64,000 bases of DNA from Flavobacterium sp. CBA20B-1 (lineage in GTDB: Bacteria > Bacteroidota > Bacteroidia > Flavobacteriales > Flavobacteriaceae): positions 1,860,001 to 1,924,000 of the forward strand of contig NZ_CP092370.1 of assembly GCF_028473145.1 (NCBI RefSeq), written 5' to 3'. Positions 17,496 through 26,210 of the stretch are shown here, in pieces. The position numbers and the translations under genes were made by a program. The notes beneath the pieces are model-generated. The model was not told the origin of the DNA and did not search any database. It was given only the letters and a program-made list of their open reading frames with translations. Position 1 is the stretch's first letter, and each line of letters opens with the position of its first letter.

Positions 17496-18566
17496 CTATT
17501 TCTTCACCAGTTTCTTAACCGCTGTGCCTTGGTTGGTTTGCAAGTGCAGCATATACGTGCCGCTTGCAAAATGTTCTATGTTTAATTGTATTTCGGTTTC
17601 GTTGTTATAGGTTTGGGTGCTTAACTGTTTACCTGCAACATCATAAACCGTGATTTGTTGTATTTGCATATTCTCGGCGTTGGTGATGTTTACCATGCTG
17701 TTTGCCGGGTTGGGGTATAGATTAAATTTTTCTGCCAAAAAATTATCTGCGGTTAACAAGTGTGGTGGCACGCTTTTTAATGCCGTTATTTTGATATTAT
17801 CGTATTTTAAAAAGGATGGTTGTTCTTGAACAGCATCTATATTTTTTCCTATATCAAGATTTAGTTCGGTTGGCGGATAATTACTCATCGTATCTGGTGG
17901 GGTTAGCTTATCAAAAACATCTACTTTTTTTACAATTCCCAATTTAGGTATCTCAACATACGCTTTGTTATTATCATAATCAATAAAAAAAAACAGTTGA
18001 TACCATTGGTTATCAGGTGTATACAAAAAATTATTAGTTGGGGTCAAATGAAACGGAGAGTACGATACTAATCCATTTGAGCTTACACCCCTTAAAAGCC
18101 CGTCAAAATGATTATAAAGAAACCCAGCCAAAATTTTTGGTTTTGTGGTATAAAGAGTTATTGTGCTAACTACCGCAAAAGGGATTGAAGGATTACCCGG
18201 ATAGTTTGGTACAAATATTTCAATTTCAAACTTCAAAACATTATTCCCTTGTGTGCGCTGGTTCCAAAGCACATCAAAATTTTTTTTGAACATTCTGTTA
18301 GTACCATGGCTCCCTACCGGTCCGGTTGTAATGGTTAACACTTTTCCTTTATTGGTTTCGTTTTCTATTTGAAAATTTGCTGCTGTAGCATTTGTGTTCA
18401 ATGAGCCAAATAAAGTATGCCATCCGCCCTGACCAGGCGTTTGACCAGAAAAATCGGTAGCAACATTTCCTAATGTGTAGTTATCAAAGTTTTCGGTGTA
18501 GAGTACTTGGGCAGCTATATAACAGCTATAAACAAACAGGATTATTGTGAATAGTATTTTTTTCAT
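17496..18566 (-). CDS. Secreted T9SS type-A sorting-domain protein
   Basis: 356 aa. The signal peptide MKKILFTIILFVYSCYIAAQ is followed by a beta-sandwich segment opening LYTENFDNYTLGN, a pattern seen in cleaved-adhesin/concanavalin-like modules (residues about 21-265). The C-terminal type-A sorting domain is unmistakable: FNLYPNPANSMVNITN, ITVYDVAGKQLSTQ, LNIEHFASGTYMLHLQTNQG and final VKKLVKK. The protein should cross the outer membrane by T9SS and be attached to the surface or released. The ligand is unknown. It is followed by no partner gene; the neighbour upstream is a lipoprotein separated by a strong terminator. Confidence 0.9.
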   Translation of the reverse strand: MKKILFTIILFVYSCYIAAQVLYTENFDNYTLGNVATDFSGQTPGQGGWHTLFGSLNTNATAANFQIENETNKGKVLTITTGPVGSHGTNRMFKKNFDVLWNQRTQGNNVLKFEIEIFVPNYPGNPSIPFAVVSTITLYTTKPKILAGFLYNHFDGLLRGVSSNGLVSYSPFHLTPTNNFLYTPDNQWYQLFFFIDYDNNKAYVEIPKLGIVKKVDVFDKLTPPDTMSNYPPTELNLDIGKNIDAVQEQPSFLKYDNIKITALKSVPPHLLTADNFLAEKFNLYPNPANSMVNITNAENMQIQQITVYDVAGKQLSTQTYNNETEIQLNIEHFASGTYMLHLQTNQGTAVKKLVKK

Positions 18567-18591
18567 ACTAGCATTTTTAAATTAAATAACA

Positions 18592-18627
18592 AATTCGTAA
18601 ATCTTAATGATTTAAGATTTACGAATT
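18592..18627 (-). terminator. Strong terminator after the G9 lipoprotein gene
   Basis: Perfect 16-bp stem AATTCGTAAATCTTAA / TTAAGATTTACGAATT with a 4-nt loop, followed by a T-rich run on either strand. Confidence 0.75.
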
Positions 18628-18632
18628 ATTTT

Positions 18633-19688
18633 TTATAAGCCTATAGATATAACATGACCAGATGTCATCCATAAATTAGCACCCATTCCCATATATAAAT
18701 TAATTTTATGCGATGGGTAACCAAAGAAATATTCTTCATGAGACCACTCAAATTCATAGTCCACCTCGCGGGAATCGCACCAAGTACTAGGACCGCCATT
18801 CTGCATCCAAGATGTAAATGGTGATGGTGCAATTAAAGGATCAGTTTCATGGTAATAACGCAATTTACCAACGTTTCCTTTACCAGGAACGAAAGCATTG
18901 GTTACAAACGTGTCCTCCCAATAAGGATAAGTCGCCGGATCTTGAATTGTTTTGTTTTCTACTTGGATAAAGCCATTGCCCACAACACTTCCGTTTGATT
19001 TTAATATTATTGTATATTCATAAAAAAACACTTTGCCATAACGTGCTAAAACTGCTTGCTCTTGCGGTGTGGCATTCCCTGAAATATCAAAAAAACGGTT
19101 TTCGGGATTCCAACCTGGATTTGACCCTGGGGTGTGAGGATTTACTGGACAATGATCTGCATAAGAGCTTATAGATACTTCGGAATGATTTATAGAAGAA
19201 CCGTCTAAAACAATTGGTTTTGCCGCAATTAATTCACCAATTTCATTACCGTTTTGGTATAGGTTGGGATAGTTACCGTTTGTAAAATCGGCTACTAACC
19301 CGGGTGGGATTAGTGATGCTTGGTAAGCATCATGATATTGACCATCATTCACACCATCATAATATGCCAAACCAATATATGGGGTTAAATGCAACTCAAA
19401 AATACTATAACCCTCACCAGCTGTATGATTCGATATCGTATAAGTTGGAATAACATCATTACGGTGTTTAATATCCCACGGAGAATAATAATTATCACCT
19501 ACAATCCCTGGAGTTCCAGACCCTGGAATATAAAAACCTGGGTTATTAGGGTTAAAGCTATTAGTTTGGTATTGCGAACCTGTTTCAGCATTTTGCTGAT
19601 CCAAATCATCAACCATGCTGTCGGTTGTACATGCTGTAAGGGTTAAGCCTATTACCCCCCCCCACAAAATTTTACTTAATTTACTCAT
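18633..19688 (-). CDS. Lipoprotein of unknown function with a poly-G tract in its signal peptide
   Basis: 351 aa. MSKLSKILWGGVIGLTLTAC is a lipoprotein signal with the lipobox cysteine at residue 20, followed by TTDSMVDDLDQQ; an acidic stretch right after the cysteine is a feature of Bacteroidota surface-exported lipoproteins. The mature part is rich in Asn, Pro, Gly and Tyr (NSFNPNNPGFYIPGSGTPG) with several Trp, and has no motif I recognise. Codons 9-12 (TGG GGG GGG GTA) include nine consecutive G, so a one-base loss reads TGG GGG GGG TAA and stops at once. The present length is in frame (ON). It may be a phase-variable surface lipoprotein. The transcription unit is bounded by the terminator at 18592. 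Confidence 0.8.
   Translation of the reverse strand: MSKLSKILWGGVIGLTLTACTTDSMVDDLDQQNAETGSQYQTNSFNPNNPGFYIPGSGTPGIVGDNYYSPWDIKHRNDVIPTYTISNHTAGEGYSIFELHLTPYIGLAYYDGVNDGQYHDAYQASLIPPGLVADFTNGNYPNLYQNGNEIGELIAAKPIVLDGSSINHSEVSISSYADHCPVNPHTPGSNPGWNPENRFFDISGNATPQEQAVLARYGKVFFYEYTIILKSNGSVVGNGFIQVENKTIQDPATYPYWEDTFVTNAFVPGKGNVGKLRYYHETDPLIAPSPFTSWMQNGGPSTWCDSREVDYEFEWSHEEYFFGYPSHKINLYMGMGANLWMTSGHVISIGL
19655..19663 (-). repeat. Poly-G (G9) tract in the lipoprotein signal peptide
   Basis: Nine C on the + strand. G9 is in frame; G8 gives an immediate TAA, and G10 gives about 16 wrong codons before TGA. This is the longest G/C homopolymer I see in the window. Confidence 0.9.
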
Positions 19689-19801
19689 AATTATTATATT
19701 TAAGTTAATCGAATTGTAAATATAATTAAAAAATTAACATGTTGTTAAATAAAACAAAAAAATATCAAAAACAAACCTATTATTATTCGCTCTATTTTCT
19801 A

Positions 19802-19831
19802 TTTGATATTCACAATAAAAATATACCTTAG
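19802..19831 (+). promoter_or_regulatory. Likely promoter of the DUF4349 gene
   Basis: TTTG at 19802-19805, 18 nt, then TACCTTAG at 19824-19831, one mismatch from TAnnTTTG. The ATG follows 22 nt later. Confidence 0.4.
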
Positions 19832-19853
19832 TACTACCTAAACTAGTTGTGGT

Positions 19854-20756
19854 ATGAAAAAGTATATTTTTTGGGTGTTTGCATTCAACAGTTTGTTGAT
19901 CATCGCATGTAAAAACAACGAAACGGCTACCGAAGATGCCGTCGAGGTTACCGAGATTGAATTGCCGGAATATGAGCCACGCGAGTATAATGCGGTGTAT
20001 GATGCCGAACTATCTTCAGAAGAAATGGCTCAAGTTCAAGAGCCAACACCTAACGAGAACAATGTGCAGAACGAAGTTTCTTTTGCTAAAAAAATCATTA
20101 AATCGGCAACGGTTAAATATCAAGTAGATGATTTAGAAGAAGAAAAAAACAAACTGGTTCGCGAAACCAATGCTTTAAAAGGTTTTGTAGTTTCTGAAAT
20201 TGCCGATGCTACTTACAACAATCCGCAAATTGCTTTTCAGCTTAATATTCCTTCGGAACATTTCGATGGGTTTATTACTTCTCTTGAAAAAGACGTAGCT
20301 TATTTTGATTTAAAGGAAATTAAGCGCGAAGATGTTACCCGTGATTACGTGGATGTAGCCACTCGCTTAAAAAACCAAAGGGCATTAGAAGCACGCTATT
20401 TAGAGTTGTTGAAACAAGCAAAAAACGTTACCGAAATTTTAGAAATCGAAGAGAAACTTCACCAAGTGCGATTAGAAATTGAGCTTTCAGAAAACCGCCT
20501 ACGGTTGTATGATCGGCAAGTGCAATACAGTTCCGTTTCGCTTACTATTTTTAAAGAAATGCCACACGCAAAATCGCCCGATCGCACTATTGGATACAAA
20601 ACCAAAAATGCGTTTATCGGTGGTTTTGAAAATTTTGTAGATTCATTAATAGATATTTTATACCTTTGGCCGTTTTTTTTAATTATTCTTATTTTGGGGC
20701 TATGGTTTTTAGTAAAATATAAGAAATATAAAAAAAATCAATCTAAATTTAATTAA
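19854..20756 (+). CDS. DUF4349-domain lipoprotein with C-terminal membrane helix
   Basis: 300 aa. The signal sequence MKKYIFWVFAFNSLLIIAC ends at a lipobox cysteine. Residues about 75-245 are the DUF4349 domain: IIKSATVKYQVDDLEEEKNK, LKGFVVSEIAD, IPSEHFDGFITSLE and DVTRDYVDVATRLKNQRALE, then a helical hairpin (VTEILEIEEKLHQVRLEIEL) and YSSVSLTIFKE. A transmembrane segment (LYLWPFFLIILILGLWFLV) and a basic tail end the protein. The domain has no known enzymatic activity; it probably forms a periplasmic coiled coil tethered at both ends. It lies 13 nt upstream of kup and may be co-transcribed with it. Confidence 0.9.
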   Translation: MKKYIFWVFAFNSLLIIACKNNETATEDAVEVTEIELPEYEPREYNAVYDAELSSEEMAQVQEPTPNENNVQNEVSFAKKIIKSATVKYQVDDLEEEKNKLVRETNALKGFVVSEIADATYNNPQIAFQLNIPSEHFDGFITSLEKDVAYFDLKEIKREDVTRDYVDVATRLKNQRALEARYLELLKQAKNVTEILEIEEKLHQVRLEIELSENRLRLYDRQVQYSSVSLTIFKEMPHAKSPDRTIGYKTKNAFIGGFENFVDSLIDILYLWPFFLIILILGLWFLVKYKKYKKNQSKFN

Positions 20757-20769
20757 AAATCCAATTTAA

Positions 20770-22746
20770 GTGGAAGCAAAACACAGCCTAAATAAAGTAA
20801 GTGCCGGCGCTTTATTAATCACATTAGGTATCATTTATGGAGATATCGGTACTTCGCCTTTGTATGTAATGAAAGCTATTTTTGGCGAAGCACCCATTAA
20901 TGAAAATCTGGTGCTGGGTGCGGTTTCTTGTGTGCTTTGGACACTTACCATACAAACCAGTATAAAATATGTATGGCTTACCTTACAAGCTGACAATAAC
21001 GGAGAAGGTGGTATTTTTTCGCTTTATACGTTGGTGAAAAAGCTAAAGAAAAAATGGTTGATTGTTCCGGCCTTAATTGGCGGTAGTGCCATGCTTGCCG
21101 ATGGATTCATCACACCTCCTATCTCAATTTCTTCGGCCTTAGAGGGTTTAAAAATTTATTACCCCGATTTGCAAACCATTCCGCTTGTAATTGCTGTTAT
21201 TGTGGTGCTGTTCTTTTTTCAGAGTTATGGCACCAAAACCATTGGAAAGTTCTTCGGACCTATTATGTTTATTTGGTTCAGTATGTTGGCAATTGTGGGA
21301 TTATTGCAAATTATCCAATTGCCCGAAATTTTAAAAGCTTTTAATCCTTATTATGCTTATTTGCTGTTAAAAGAACATCCAGAAGGTTTTTATGTATTGG
21401 GATTTGTGTTTCTGTGTACCACAGGTGCCGAAGCTTTGTACAGCGATTTGGGTCATTGTGGCATAAAAAACATACGCGCCAGTTGGTTGTTTGTAAAAAC
21501 AACATTGATTTTAAATTACTTTGGTCAAGGTGCATTTTTACTTTCACATGCCGATATAAAACTGAAAACATTTGAAAACGGTGTAGAATTTATTCAAAAC
21601 CCGTTCTATTTAATGATGCCGCAATGGTTTATTCCCGTCGGAATTATTGTAGCAACATTGGCAGCCATCATTGCAGCACAAGCATTAATCACTGGCTCAT
21701 TTACCATGATAAACGAGGCCATGCGTTTAAATCTTTGGCCGCGTGTGTTGGTTAAATATCCATCGATTATAAAAGGACAGTTATACATTCCTTCTACCAA
21801 TTGGATGCTTTGCATTGGTTGTATCTTGATTGTGTTGCATTTCAAAGAATCGAGCAATATGGAAGCTGCTTATGGTTTGGCAATTGTAATGTGTATGATT
21901 GCAACCAGTATATTGCTTACCTACTATATGATTTTAAAACGCTTTAGCAAATTCATCATCGCTGCGTTTGTAATGGTATATAGCGTGATTGAAATATCGT
22001 TTTTCTTGGCAAATATTGATAAGTTTCACCACGGCGGTTATGTGTCGCTTTTAGTGGCAGGAGGTTTAGCAAGTGTTATGGCCATTTGGTTTTTGGGTAA
22101 ACGCATTCGTAAGAATTATACCGAATTTGTTCGTTTGGAAGATTACACCACTGTAATAGAAGATTTAAGCAATGACGAAAGCATCCCGCAATATGCCAAC
22201 AACCTCATCTATCTTACCAACGCACATATTAAAAGCGAAATTGAATCGAAAGTGATTTATTCCATCCTTTATAAACGTCCCAAACGTGCCGATGTTTATT
22301 GGATGTTGCATGTAAATGTTCAAGACGAACCTTATGGAATGGAATATCAAATTAAAAAATTCTCAGACAAAATTATCCGTGTCGATTTTTATTTAGGATT
22401 CCGCATTGCACCAAAGATAAGTCCGTTGTTTAAAAAAGTTTTAGAAGATTTAAACAAATGCGGAGAGTTCAATAAACTTAGTACGTATCACTCTTTAAGA
22501 AAAAATCAAATCACTGCCGACCACAAATACATCATCATCGAAAAAGTAGTTTCTTATGACAACGATTTGCCTTGGTACGAAAAATTTATACTCGATTGTT
22601 ATGCATTCATTCGCAAGAATAGTTTATCGGAAGAAAAAGCTTTTGGATTAGACAATAGTTCAGTGAAAATTGAATATTATCCGCTGTTGTTAAACAACAA
22701 TATCGCTGATATTCCTTTAAAACGAAGAACCGATAAAAAGAAATAA
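20770..22746 (+). CDS. kup: Low-affinity potassium transporter Kup
   Basis: 658 aa KUP/HAK/KT-family potassium uptake protein of the inner membrane. Family landmarks: GIIYGDIGTSPLYVMKAIFG in the first helix, NGEGGIFSLYTLV after helix 2, LADGFITPPISISSALEG, and GTKTIGKFFGPIMFIWF. About 12 membrane helices occupy residues 15-440, then a C-terminal soluble domain of about 210 residues. The start is GTG at 20770, since the ATG-free upstream leaves no other choice and GTG-GAA-GCA-AAA gives MEAKHSLNKVSAGALL, the typical N-terminus. The neighbour is the DUF4349 lipoprotein; a strong terminator follows. Confidence 0.96.
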   Translation: MEAKHSLNKVSAGALLITLGIIYGDIGTSPLYVMKAIFGEAPINENLVLGAVSCVLWTLTIQTSIKYVWLTLQADNNGEGGIFSLYTLVKKLKKKWLIVPALIGGSAMLADGFITPPISISSALEGLKIYYPDLQTIPLVIAVIVVLFFFQSYGTKTIGKFFGPIMFIWFSMLAIVGLLQIIQLPEILKAFNPYYAYLLLKEHPEGFYVLGFVFLCTTGAEALYSDLGHCGIKNIRASWLFVKTTLILNYFGQGAFLLSHADIKLKTFENGVEFIQNPFYLMMPQWFIPVGIIVATLAAIIAAQALITGSFTMINEAMRLNLWPRVLVKYPSIIKGQLYIPSTNWMLCIGCILIVLHFKESSNMEAAYGLAIVMCMIATSILLTYYMILKRFSKFIIAAFVMVYSVIEISFFLANIDKFHHGGYVSLLVAGGLASVMAIWFLGKRIRKNYTEFVRLEDYTTVIEDLSNDESIPQYANNLIYLTNAHIKSEIESKVIYSILYKRPKRADVYWMLHVNVQDEPYGMEYQIKKFSDKIIRVDFYLGFRIAPKISPLFKKVLEDLNKCGEFNKLSTYHSLRKNQITADHKYIIIEKVVSYDNDLPWYEKFILDCYAFIRKNSLSEEKAFGLDNSSVKIEYYPLLLNNNIADIPLKRRTDKKK

Positions 22747-22755
22747 ATCACTAAT

Positions 22756-22787
22756 AATGCTGTTTTCATTTAAAACAGCATTTTTTT
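22756..22787 (+). terminator. Terminator after kup
   Basis: Perfect 11-bp stem AATGCTGTTTT / AAAACAGCATT, 5-nt loop, then a T run. It covers the region just before an upstream in-frame ATG (22788) of the next gene, which argues against that start. Confidence 0.85.
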
Positions 22788-22865
22788 ATGCCTAAAATCA
22801 AACAAGCGCTTTTTCTATTAATATTATGTTTACATTTGACATCACATATTTATGCTACTCGCCAC

Positions 22866-23288
22866 ATGAATCCAAGACTATTATTTGTTGTTTTTTTAAT
22901 GCTGAGCCTTTCCTGTAAAGCTCAAGATAAGCGCCTTACAGGAAAATGGAAAGGAACCGATTCCCAAGGAGGCACTGTTTGTATTCTATTCTCAAAAGAT
23001 GGTTATGTGACGTTTATTAACGGAAAAAACACCTTTGGCGGAAAAGAATTTGAAATCGAAGGCATTAAAGCCGCTTGCAAATACATTGCCGATTTTTCTA
23101 AAACACCGCATCAAATAGATTATGTTTTTTATAACCTTGCAAACAATAATGAAATCAACCGCATGCGGGGCATTTACCGCTTTTTGGGCTACGATAAAAT
23201 GGAACTACGCGTAAATATGAACGGTGGAACATACAGCGAATTTGCCGAGATTCCCGATATGGATACCCTCTTTTTAGAAAAAAAATAA
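22866..23288 (+). CDS. Small lipoprotein of unknown function
   Basis: 140 aa from the ATG at 22866 (MNPRLLFVVFLMLSLSCKAQ), chosen because it gives a proper lipobox at LSLSC; the longer reading from 22788 begins on the last T bases of the kup terminator. The mature part begins DKRLTGKWKGTDSQGGTVCI and reads like a small lipocalin-like beta barrel ('GKW.G', 'FSKDGYVTFING', 'GIYRFLGYDKMELRVN'). Such 'TGKWKG' proteins are common in Bacteroidota, mostly without known ligand. It stands alone between two terminators or promoters. Confidence 0.75.
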   Translation: MNPRLLFVVFLMLSLSCKAQDKRLTGKWKGTDSQGGTVCILFSKDGYVTFINGKNTFGGKEFEIEGIKAACKYIADFSKTPHQIDYVFYNLANNNEINRMRGIYRFLGYDKMELRVNMNGGTYSEFAEIPDMDTLFLEKK

Positions 23289-23384
23289 TCGTTCCATTCC
23301 CATTTGTGCTTCATAGAAACACAAAATTAATAGCATTTTTATGTTATTAATTTGTATCTTTATAATTGAAAAAGAAAAAATCAA

Positions 23385-23404
23385 TTTAAAAAATTAAAGC
23401 TATG
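23385..23404 (+). promoter_or_regulatory. Shared 5' leader (copy 1) ending at the start codon
   Basis: TTTAAAAAATTAAAGCTATG here is identical to 28395-28414, in front of the PfpI-like gene. AAAG may act as a weak ribosome-binding site. The exact match over 20 nt including the ATG suggests a common translational leader. Confidence 0.5.
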
Positions 23405-23908
23405 AGTACAGAAAACCTAAACCACAAGGAGGCAGTTGAAAAGTTAAAAAACATGGTAGATGCCATTGATATTGGTATGCTTTCTACTTTTCAAAACCAC
23501 ACCGATTATCCGCACAGCGTTCCAATGAGTCGTCAAGAAGTTGACGAAGAAGGCAATATATGGTTTCTATTTTCGGCAACCAGTGATACCCACCAACATT
23601 TAATGGATAACAAAAAAATATCATTGACATTTGCCGATGTTAAATCGTATGAATTTTTAAGTATCAACGGCATTGGCGAAGTTTCAAGAGATGCTGCCAA
23701 AATCGAAAAATATTGGAACAAGTTTGTAGAAGCTTGGTTTGAAAAAGGAAAAGAAGATCCCAACATTCGCATCTTAAAAGTAGTTCCAAACGAGGCGCAC
23801 TATTGGGACAACAAAACCAACAAATTGATTACTTTTTTCAAAGTAGCAACAAGCGCGTTAACAGGCGCAAAAATGGACATGGGCAGAGAAGGCGATTTAA
23901 ACCTCTAG
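23402..23908 (+). CDS. General stress protein 26-like (pyridoxamine 5'-phosphate oxidase fold)
   Basis: 168 aa. The split-barrel flavin-binding fold is recognisable: a helical start (EAVEKLKNMVDAIDIGMLST), HSVPMSRQEVDEEGNIWFLF, TSDTHQHLMDNKKISLTFAD and FLSINGIGEVSRD, the order seen in the 'general stress protein 26' family. Members bind FMN or FAD but the reaction is not known; true PNPOx residues cannot be confirmed. It opens a cluster of stress genes and shares its 5' leader with the PfpI-like gene 5 kb away, which suggests joint control. A terminator follows. Confidence 0.88.
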   Translation: MSTENLNHKEAVEKLKNMVDAIDIGMLSTFQNHTDYPHSVPMSRQEVDEEGNIWFLFSATSDTHQHLMDNKKISLTFADVKSYEFLSINGIGEVSRDAAKIEKYWNKFVEAWFEKGKEDPNIRILKVVPNEAHYWDNKTNKLITFFKVATSALTGAKMDMGREGDLNL

Positions 23909-23920
23909 CCTTTACAATAC

Positions 23921-23949
23921 AAAAGCTCTGAAGTTTTTTCAGAGCTTTT
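23921..23949 (+). terminator. Terminator after the stress protein gene
   Basis: Stem AAAAGCTCTGAA / TTCAGAGCTTTT with a short GTTTT loop. Confidence 0.8.
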
Positions 23950-24013
23950 ACTGCATCAAAAACACGCTGCTAAAAGAGACCCACCAAATATTAAATCTCA
24001 AAATAATAAATTC

Positions 24014-26146
24014 ATGAAAAAGGAAAAAAAGCAAACCAGCGAAAACCAAAAAACCAAACAGTTGCAACAACAAATTACGGATAACAACGGTAAGGTACTC
24101 ACTACCAACGATGGCGTACCTATTTATGACAACAACAATACCCTGAAAGCTGGCGAAAGAGGTCCGTCTTTGCAACAAGATCATATTTATCTGGACAAAT
24201 TGATGCATTTCGACAGAGAACGTATTCCCGAGCGTGTGGTACATGCCCGCGGAAGTGGGGCGCATGGCGTTTTTGAAATGAATGCAGATTTATCTAAATA
24301 CACCACCGCACATTTTTTACAAAAAGGCGTGCAAACGCCAGTTTTTGTGCGTTTTTCTACTGTTGCAGGTTTTAAGGGATCTACCGATTTGGCACGCGAT
24401 GTACGCGGTTTTAGCGTAAAATTTTATACAGAAGAAGGAAACTACGATTTGGTAGGAAACAATATTCCTGTGTTTTTTATACAAGATGCCATGAATTTTC
24501 CGGATTTAATTCACGCAGTAAAACCCGAACCCAACAATGAAATTCCACAGGCAGCTTCGGCACACGATACTTTTTGGGATTTTATTTCATTAATGCCCGA
24601 ATCAGCACATATGATTATGTGGGTGATGTCAGACAGAGCCATTCCTCGCAGTTTGCGTATGATGGAAGGTTTTGGGGTACACACTTTTAAGTTAGTCAAT
24701 GCAGAAGGAAAAGGCACTTTTGTAAAATTTCATTGGAAACCTCGTTTGGGTGCACACGGTGTGGCATGGAACGAAGCACAGAAAATATCAGGATTCAATT
24801 CTGATTTTCACCGTCAGGATTTATGGGAAGCAATTGAAAATGGAAACTATCCGCAATGGGATTTAGGTATGCAGTTGATTCCTGAAGAAGACGAACATTC
24901 CTTTTCATTCGATTTATTAGATCCAACTAAAATAGTACCAGAAGAAGTAGTGCCAGTAACCATTGTTGGTACCATGACATTGAACAAAAATCCTGAGAAC
25001 TTTTTTGCCGAAACCGAGCAAGCTGCATTTGATCCGGGGCGTGTGGTTCCCGGAATCGATTTTTCAAACGATCCGTTGCTTCAAGGCAGAATTTTTTCTT
25101 ATATGGATACCCAAAATTACCGGTTAGGTGGACCCAATTTTCATGAATTGCCTATTAATCGAAGCATCAACAAAAAAACCAATAATCAAAAAGACGGTTT
25201 TGCCCGCCAAGATATTTTAAAAGGTGATGTAAGTTATTTTCCAAACAGTAAAGCCACTGGTTGTCCGTACCACGCCATGTTGAAAGGCGAAACAGGTTAT
25301 CAATCGCACAAAGAACCTATCGAAGCTGTGAAAGAACGCAAAAGAACCCATTTATTTGCAGACCACTTCACACAAGCCCGATTGTTTTTTCAATCGCAAA
25401 CATCATACGAGCAAAATCATATTATAAATGCGCTTTCGTTTGAATTGAGTAAGGTGAACAACCCTAAAATCAGAGAACGCCAAGTAGCTATTCTGCATCA
25501 AATAGACAAGCATTTAGCGATGCAAGTAGCTAGTAATTTGGGAATCAGCGTTCCTGAACAACTAGATGAGCTAACGTTGCAATTTGCCCGAAACAATCAT
25601 CCGGAATATCCTCTAAAACCAAACAAACCCGAAGTGGAAAAATCTGCACCTTTGAGCATGGCTGTTAAAAAAGGAGAAGGAACTATTGCCACGCGAAAAG
25701 TGGCTTTTCTTCTTGAAGAAGGATCGTCTAAAGCCAGTGTTGATGCATTTAAAAAGGCGTTAGAAAAAGAAGGTGCTGAAGCGGTTTTAATTGCACCGCA
25801 TGTGGGTACGTTTCAGTTTATGGAAGGTGGAACAGAAAACATTCAACACGCCTATGCCACAGATGCATCGGTTTTATATGATGCTGTGTACACTCCCGGC
25901 GGAAAAGCAACTGAAAAATTATTAAAAAATCCCGATTATTTTGCTTTTATAAACGAGGCATATCGCCATTGCAAAGCATTGGCTTTTGCCGAGGGAACAG
26001 AAGATGTTTTGGCGCAATCGTTTGTAGAAAAAGACCGTGGTGTTTTTTTAGAAAGCAAAGATAAAAACTGGATTTCTGAAATGATTGCCGTTATGAAAGA
26101 ACACCGCGTTTGGGAACGCGAAGAAGCCCGAAAAGTTCCTGTTTAG
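24014..26146 (+). CDS. katE: Large-subunit catalase HPII (KatE)
   Basis: 710 aa, the size of clade-2 large-subunit catalases, which split H2O2 into water and oxygen. The active-site histidine is in VVHARGSGAHGVFE, the asparagine in FFIQDAMNFPDLIH, and the haem-ligand tyrosine in IFSYMDTQNYRLG. The segment RFSTVAGFKGSTDLARDVRG is also diagnostic. Residues about 560-705 form the extra C-terminal DJ-1/PfpI-like flavodoxin domain (TRKVAFLLEEGSSKASVDAF, DAVYTPGG) that marks this clade. No signal peptide, so cytoplasmic. It is flanked by other stress genes. Confidence 0.97.
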   Translation: MKKEKKQTSENQKTKQLQQQITDNNGKVLTTNDGVPIYDNNNTLKAGERGPSLQQDHIYLDKLMHFDRERIPERVVHARGSGAHGVFEMNADLSKYTTAHFLQKGVQTPVFVRFSTVAGFKGSTDLARDVRGFSVKFYTEEGNYDLVGNNIPVFFIQDAMNFPDLIHAVKPEPNNEIPQAASAHDTFWDFISLMPESAHMIMWVMSDRAIPRSLRMMEGFGVHTFKLVNAEGKGTFVKFHWKPRLGAHGVAWNEAQKISGFNSDFHRQDLWEAIENGNYPQWDLGMQLIPEEDEHSFSFDLLDPTKIVPEEVVPVTIVGTMTLNKNPENFFAETEQAAFDPGRVVPGIDFSNDPLLQGRIFSYMDTQNYRLGGPNFHELPINRSINKKTNNQKDGFARQDILKGDVSYFPNSKATGCPYHAMLKGETGYQSHKEPIEAVKERKRTHLFADHFTQARLFFQSQTSYEQNHIINALSFELSKVNNPKIRERQVAILHQIDKHLAMQVASNLGISVPEQLDELTLQFARNNHPEYPLKPNKPEVEKSAPLSMAVKKGEGTIATRKVAFLLEEGSSKASVDAFKKALEKEGAEAVLIAPHVGTFQFMEGGTENIQHAYATDASVLYDAVYTPGGKATEKLLKNPDYFAFINEAYRHCKALAFAEGTEDVLAQSFVEKDRGVFLESKDKNWISEMIAVMKEHRVWEREEARKVPV

Positions 26147-26170
26147 CCCACTATATTAGCCCAAATTTGC

Positions 26171-26200
26171 AAGCTGCACCGTTTTTTGATTGTGCAGCTT
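26171..26200. terminator. Terminator between katE and the convergent repair gene
   Basis: Perfect 9-bp stem AAGCTGCAC / GTGCAGCTT, 12-nt loop, then T-rich on the + strand. Confidence 0.75.
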
Positions 26201-26210
26201 GTTTTATTTT

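Noticed and set aside
22788..22865. Upstream in-frame start for the 140-aa lipoprotein
   Set aside because: It begins at the end of the kup terminator T run and hides the lipobox; the ATG at 22866 gives a clean lipoprotein signal.
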